Assembly: GCA_031272575.1 (NCBI GenBank)
Contig: JAISTO010000171.1
Location: 1 to 32,652, forward strand
Source of the DNA: Treponema sp.
GTDB lineage: Bacteria; Spirochaetota; Spirochaetia; Treponematales; Breznakiellaceae
Reading direction: 5' to 3'
Length of the DNA: 32,652 bases
Below the pieces are notes generated by a model. The model saw only the letters and a program-made list of their open reading frames with translations. It searched no databases and had not been told where the DNA came from. The translations under genes and the position numbers were made by a program. Shown piece after piece: positions 32,250-32,652 of the stretch (position 1 is the first letter of the stretch; the number at the start of each line of letters is the position of its first letter).

Positions 32250-32652
32250 ATGAATCTACCCCCCCCCCCGTCCCCCACTTTTTCGCGTAAGTAGCCGTCT
32301 CCCGTTTCTGCTTATTTTCCTCGCTATGGGCCTCGCCCAGCGCGCGGCCGCGCAAGGTGCCGCGGCGCCCGTCTCGTATGAAAAGGCGCTCATGTATATC
32401 GCCGCGCAGGCGCAGGCCACGGTCTCAGACGCTGACCGCGCGGCCATCGTCGATTTCCAGGCAGCAACGAGCCGGTTCCGGGAGCGCGTCATACATGACC
32501 TGATCGGTTGCCTCCTCGCGGGCAAGGTGCGCGACGTGGAGCGGCAGCACCTCGCGGCCATCCATGCGGAACAGGTCTACCAGGCCTCGGGCTTTGTAAG
32601 CGATGAGTCCGCGGTGTCCATCGGCCGCGAACTCGGCGCGACTGTCATCCTC
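32250..32652 (+). CDS. CsgG/LpoB-like secreted protein, partial, frame broken by an 11-C tract
   Basis: The gene runs off the window. From 32254 in one frame the text reads a signal-peptide-like RLPFLLIFLAMGLAQRAAAQ, then IVDFQAATSRFRERVIHDL, DVERQHLAAI and FVSDESAVSIGRELGATVIL. This resembles the treponemal LpoB/CsgG-type proteins with their typical GF/VSDESAxxIGxxLGA pattern. No lipobox cysteine is seen. The best start is the ATG at 32250, with GGGGGGAAG 7 bases upstream. It reads MNLPPPPS and stops at 32292-32294, because the C11 tract puts it out of frame. Ten or thirteen C would join it to the signal peptide. A downstream ATG at 32326 lies inside the hydrophobic stretch. Confidence 0.55.
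32259..32269 (+). repeat. 11-base C homopolymer at the start of the secreted protein gene
   Basis: Eleven C begin three codons after the ATG at 32250. As given, translation stops after 14 codons. A change of one base down or two up opens the full signal-peptide frame. Confidence 0.8.

Overview
The window is visibly GC-rich and carries the ribosomal protein super-operon of what looks like a spirochaete, probably Treponema-like. That placement is inference from gene order and remembered sequence character. The S10, spc and alpha blocks are fused. infA, adk and map are missing between secY and rpmJ, and fusA is missing between rpsG and tuf. The alpha subunit has a Treponema-like N-terminus, and a CsgG/LpoB-like secreted protein sits at the right edge.

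Left part (1-8130, all minus strand). In transcription order these are rluA, a type III restriction-modification pair (mod, res), a structured leader or candidate small RNA with a near-consensus promoter, a small RRM RNA-binding protein ending in tandem terminators, and a Maf/DUF115-like gene broken at a 12-base C tract. The first 264 bases are packed with inverted repeats.

Central part (8240-25358, plus strand). rpsL-rpsG start from a clear sigma70-type promoter. tuf has its own promoter with a perfect inverted repeat in its spacer. There follow rpsJ-rplC-rplD-rplW-rplB-rpsS-rplV-rpsC-rplP-rpmC-rpsQ-rplN-rplX-rplE-rpsZ-rpsH-rplF-rplR-rpsE-rpmD-rplO-secY-rpmJ-rpsM-rpsK-rpsD-rpoA-rplQ and an unrecognised zinc-ribbon protein with a tail of hexapeptide repeats. 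Genes are tightly packed and several overlap. S5, L15 and L17 carry long low-complexity extensions. S14, S4, L24 and L36 keep cysteine pairs that suggest zinc binding.

Right part (25416-32652). An AT-richer cassette (unknown small ORF plus a DNA methyltransferase) lies between the ribosomal block and thiD, and the methyltransferase frame runs into thiD. Then come a degraded small ORF, a glycyl-radical-enzyme activase (minus) divergent from a PTS EIIC-like membrane protein (plus), GTP-type PEP carboxykinase, and the start of a secreted CsgG/LpoB-like protein whose frame is interrupted by an 11-base C tract just after the start codon.

The most interesting signals are the two long C/G tracts that put probable surface- or flagellum-related genes out of frame (phase variation or sequencing error), the structured transcript upstream of the RRM gene, the zinc-ribbon/hexapeptide-repeat protein coupled to rplQ, and the unknown ORF-methyltransferase cassette. 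No tRNA, rRNA, CRISPR array, prophage or intact insertion sequence was seen.
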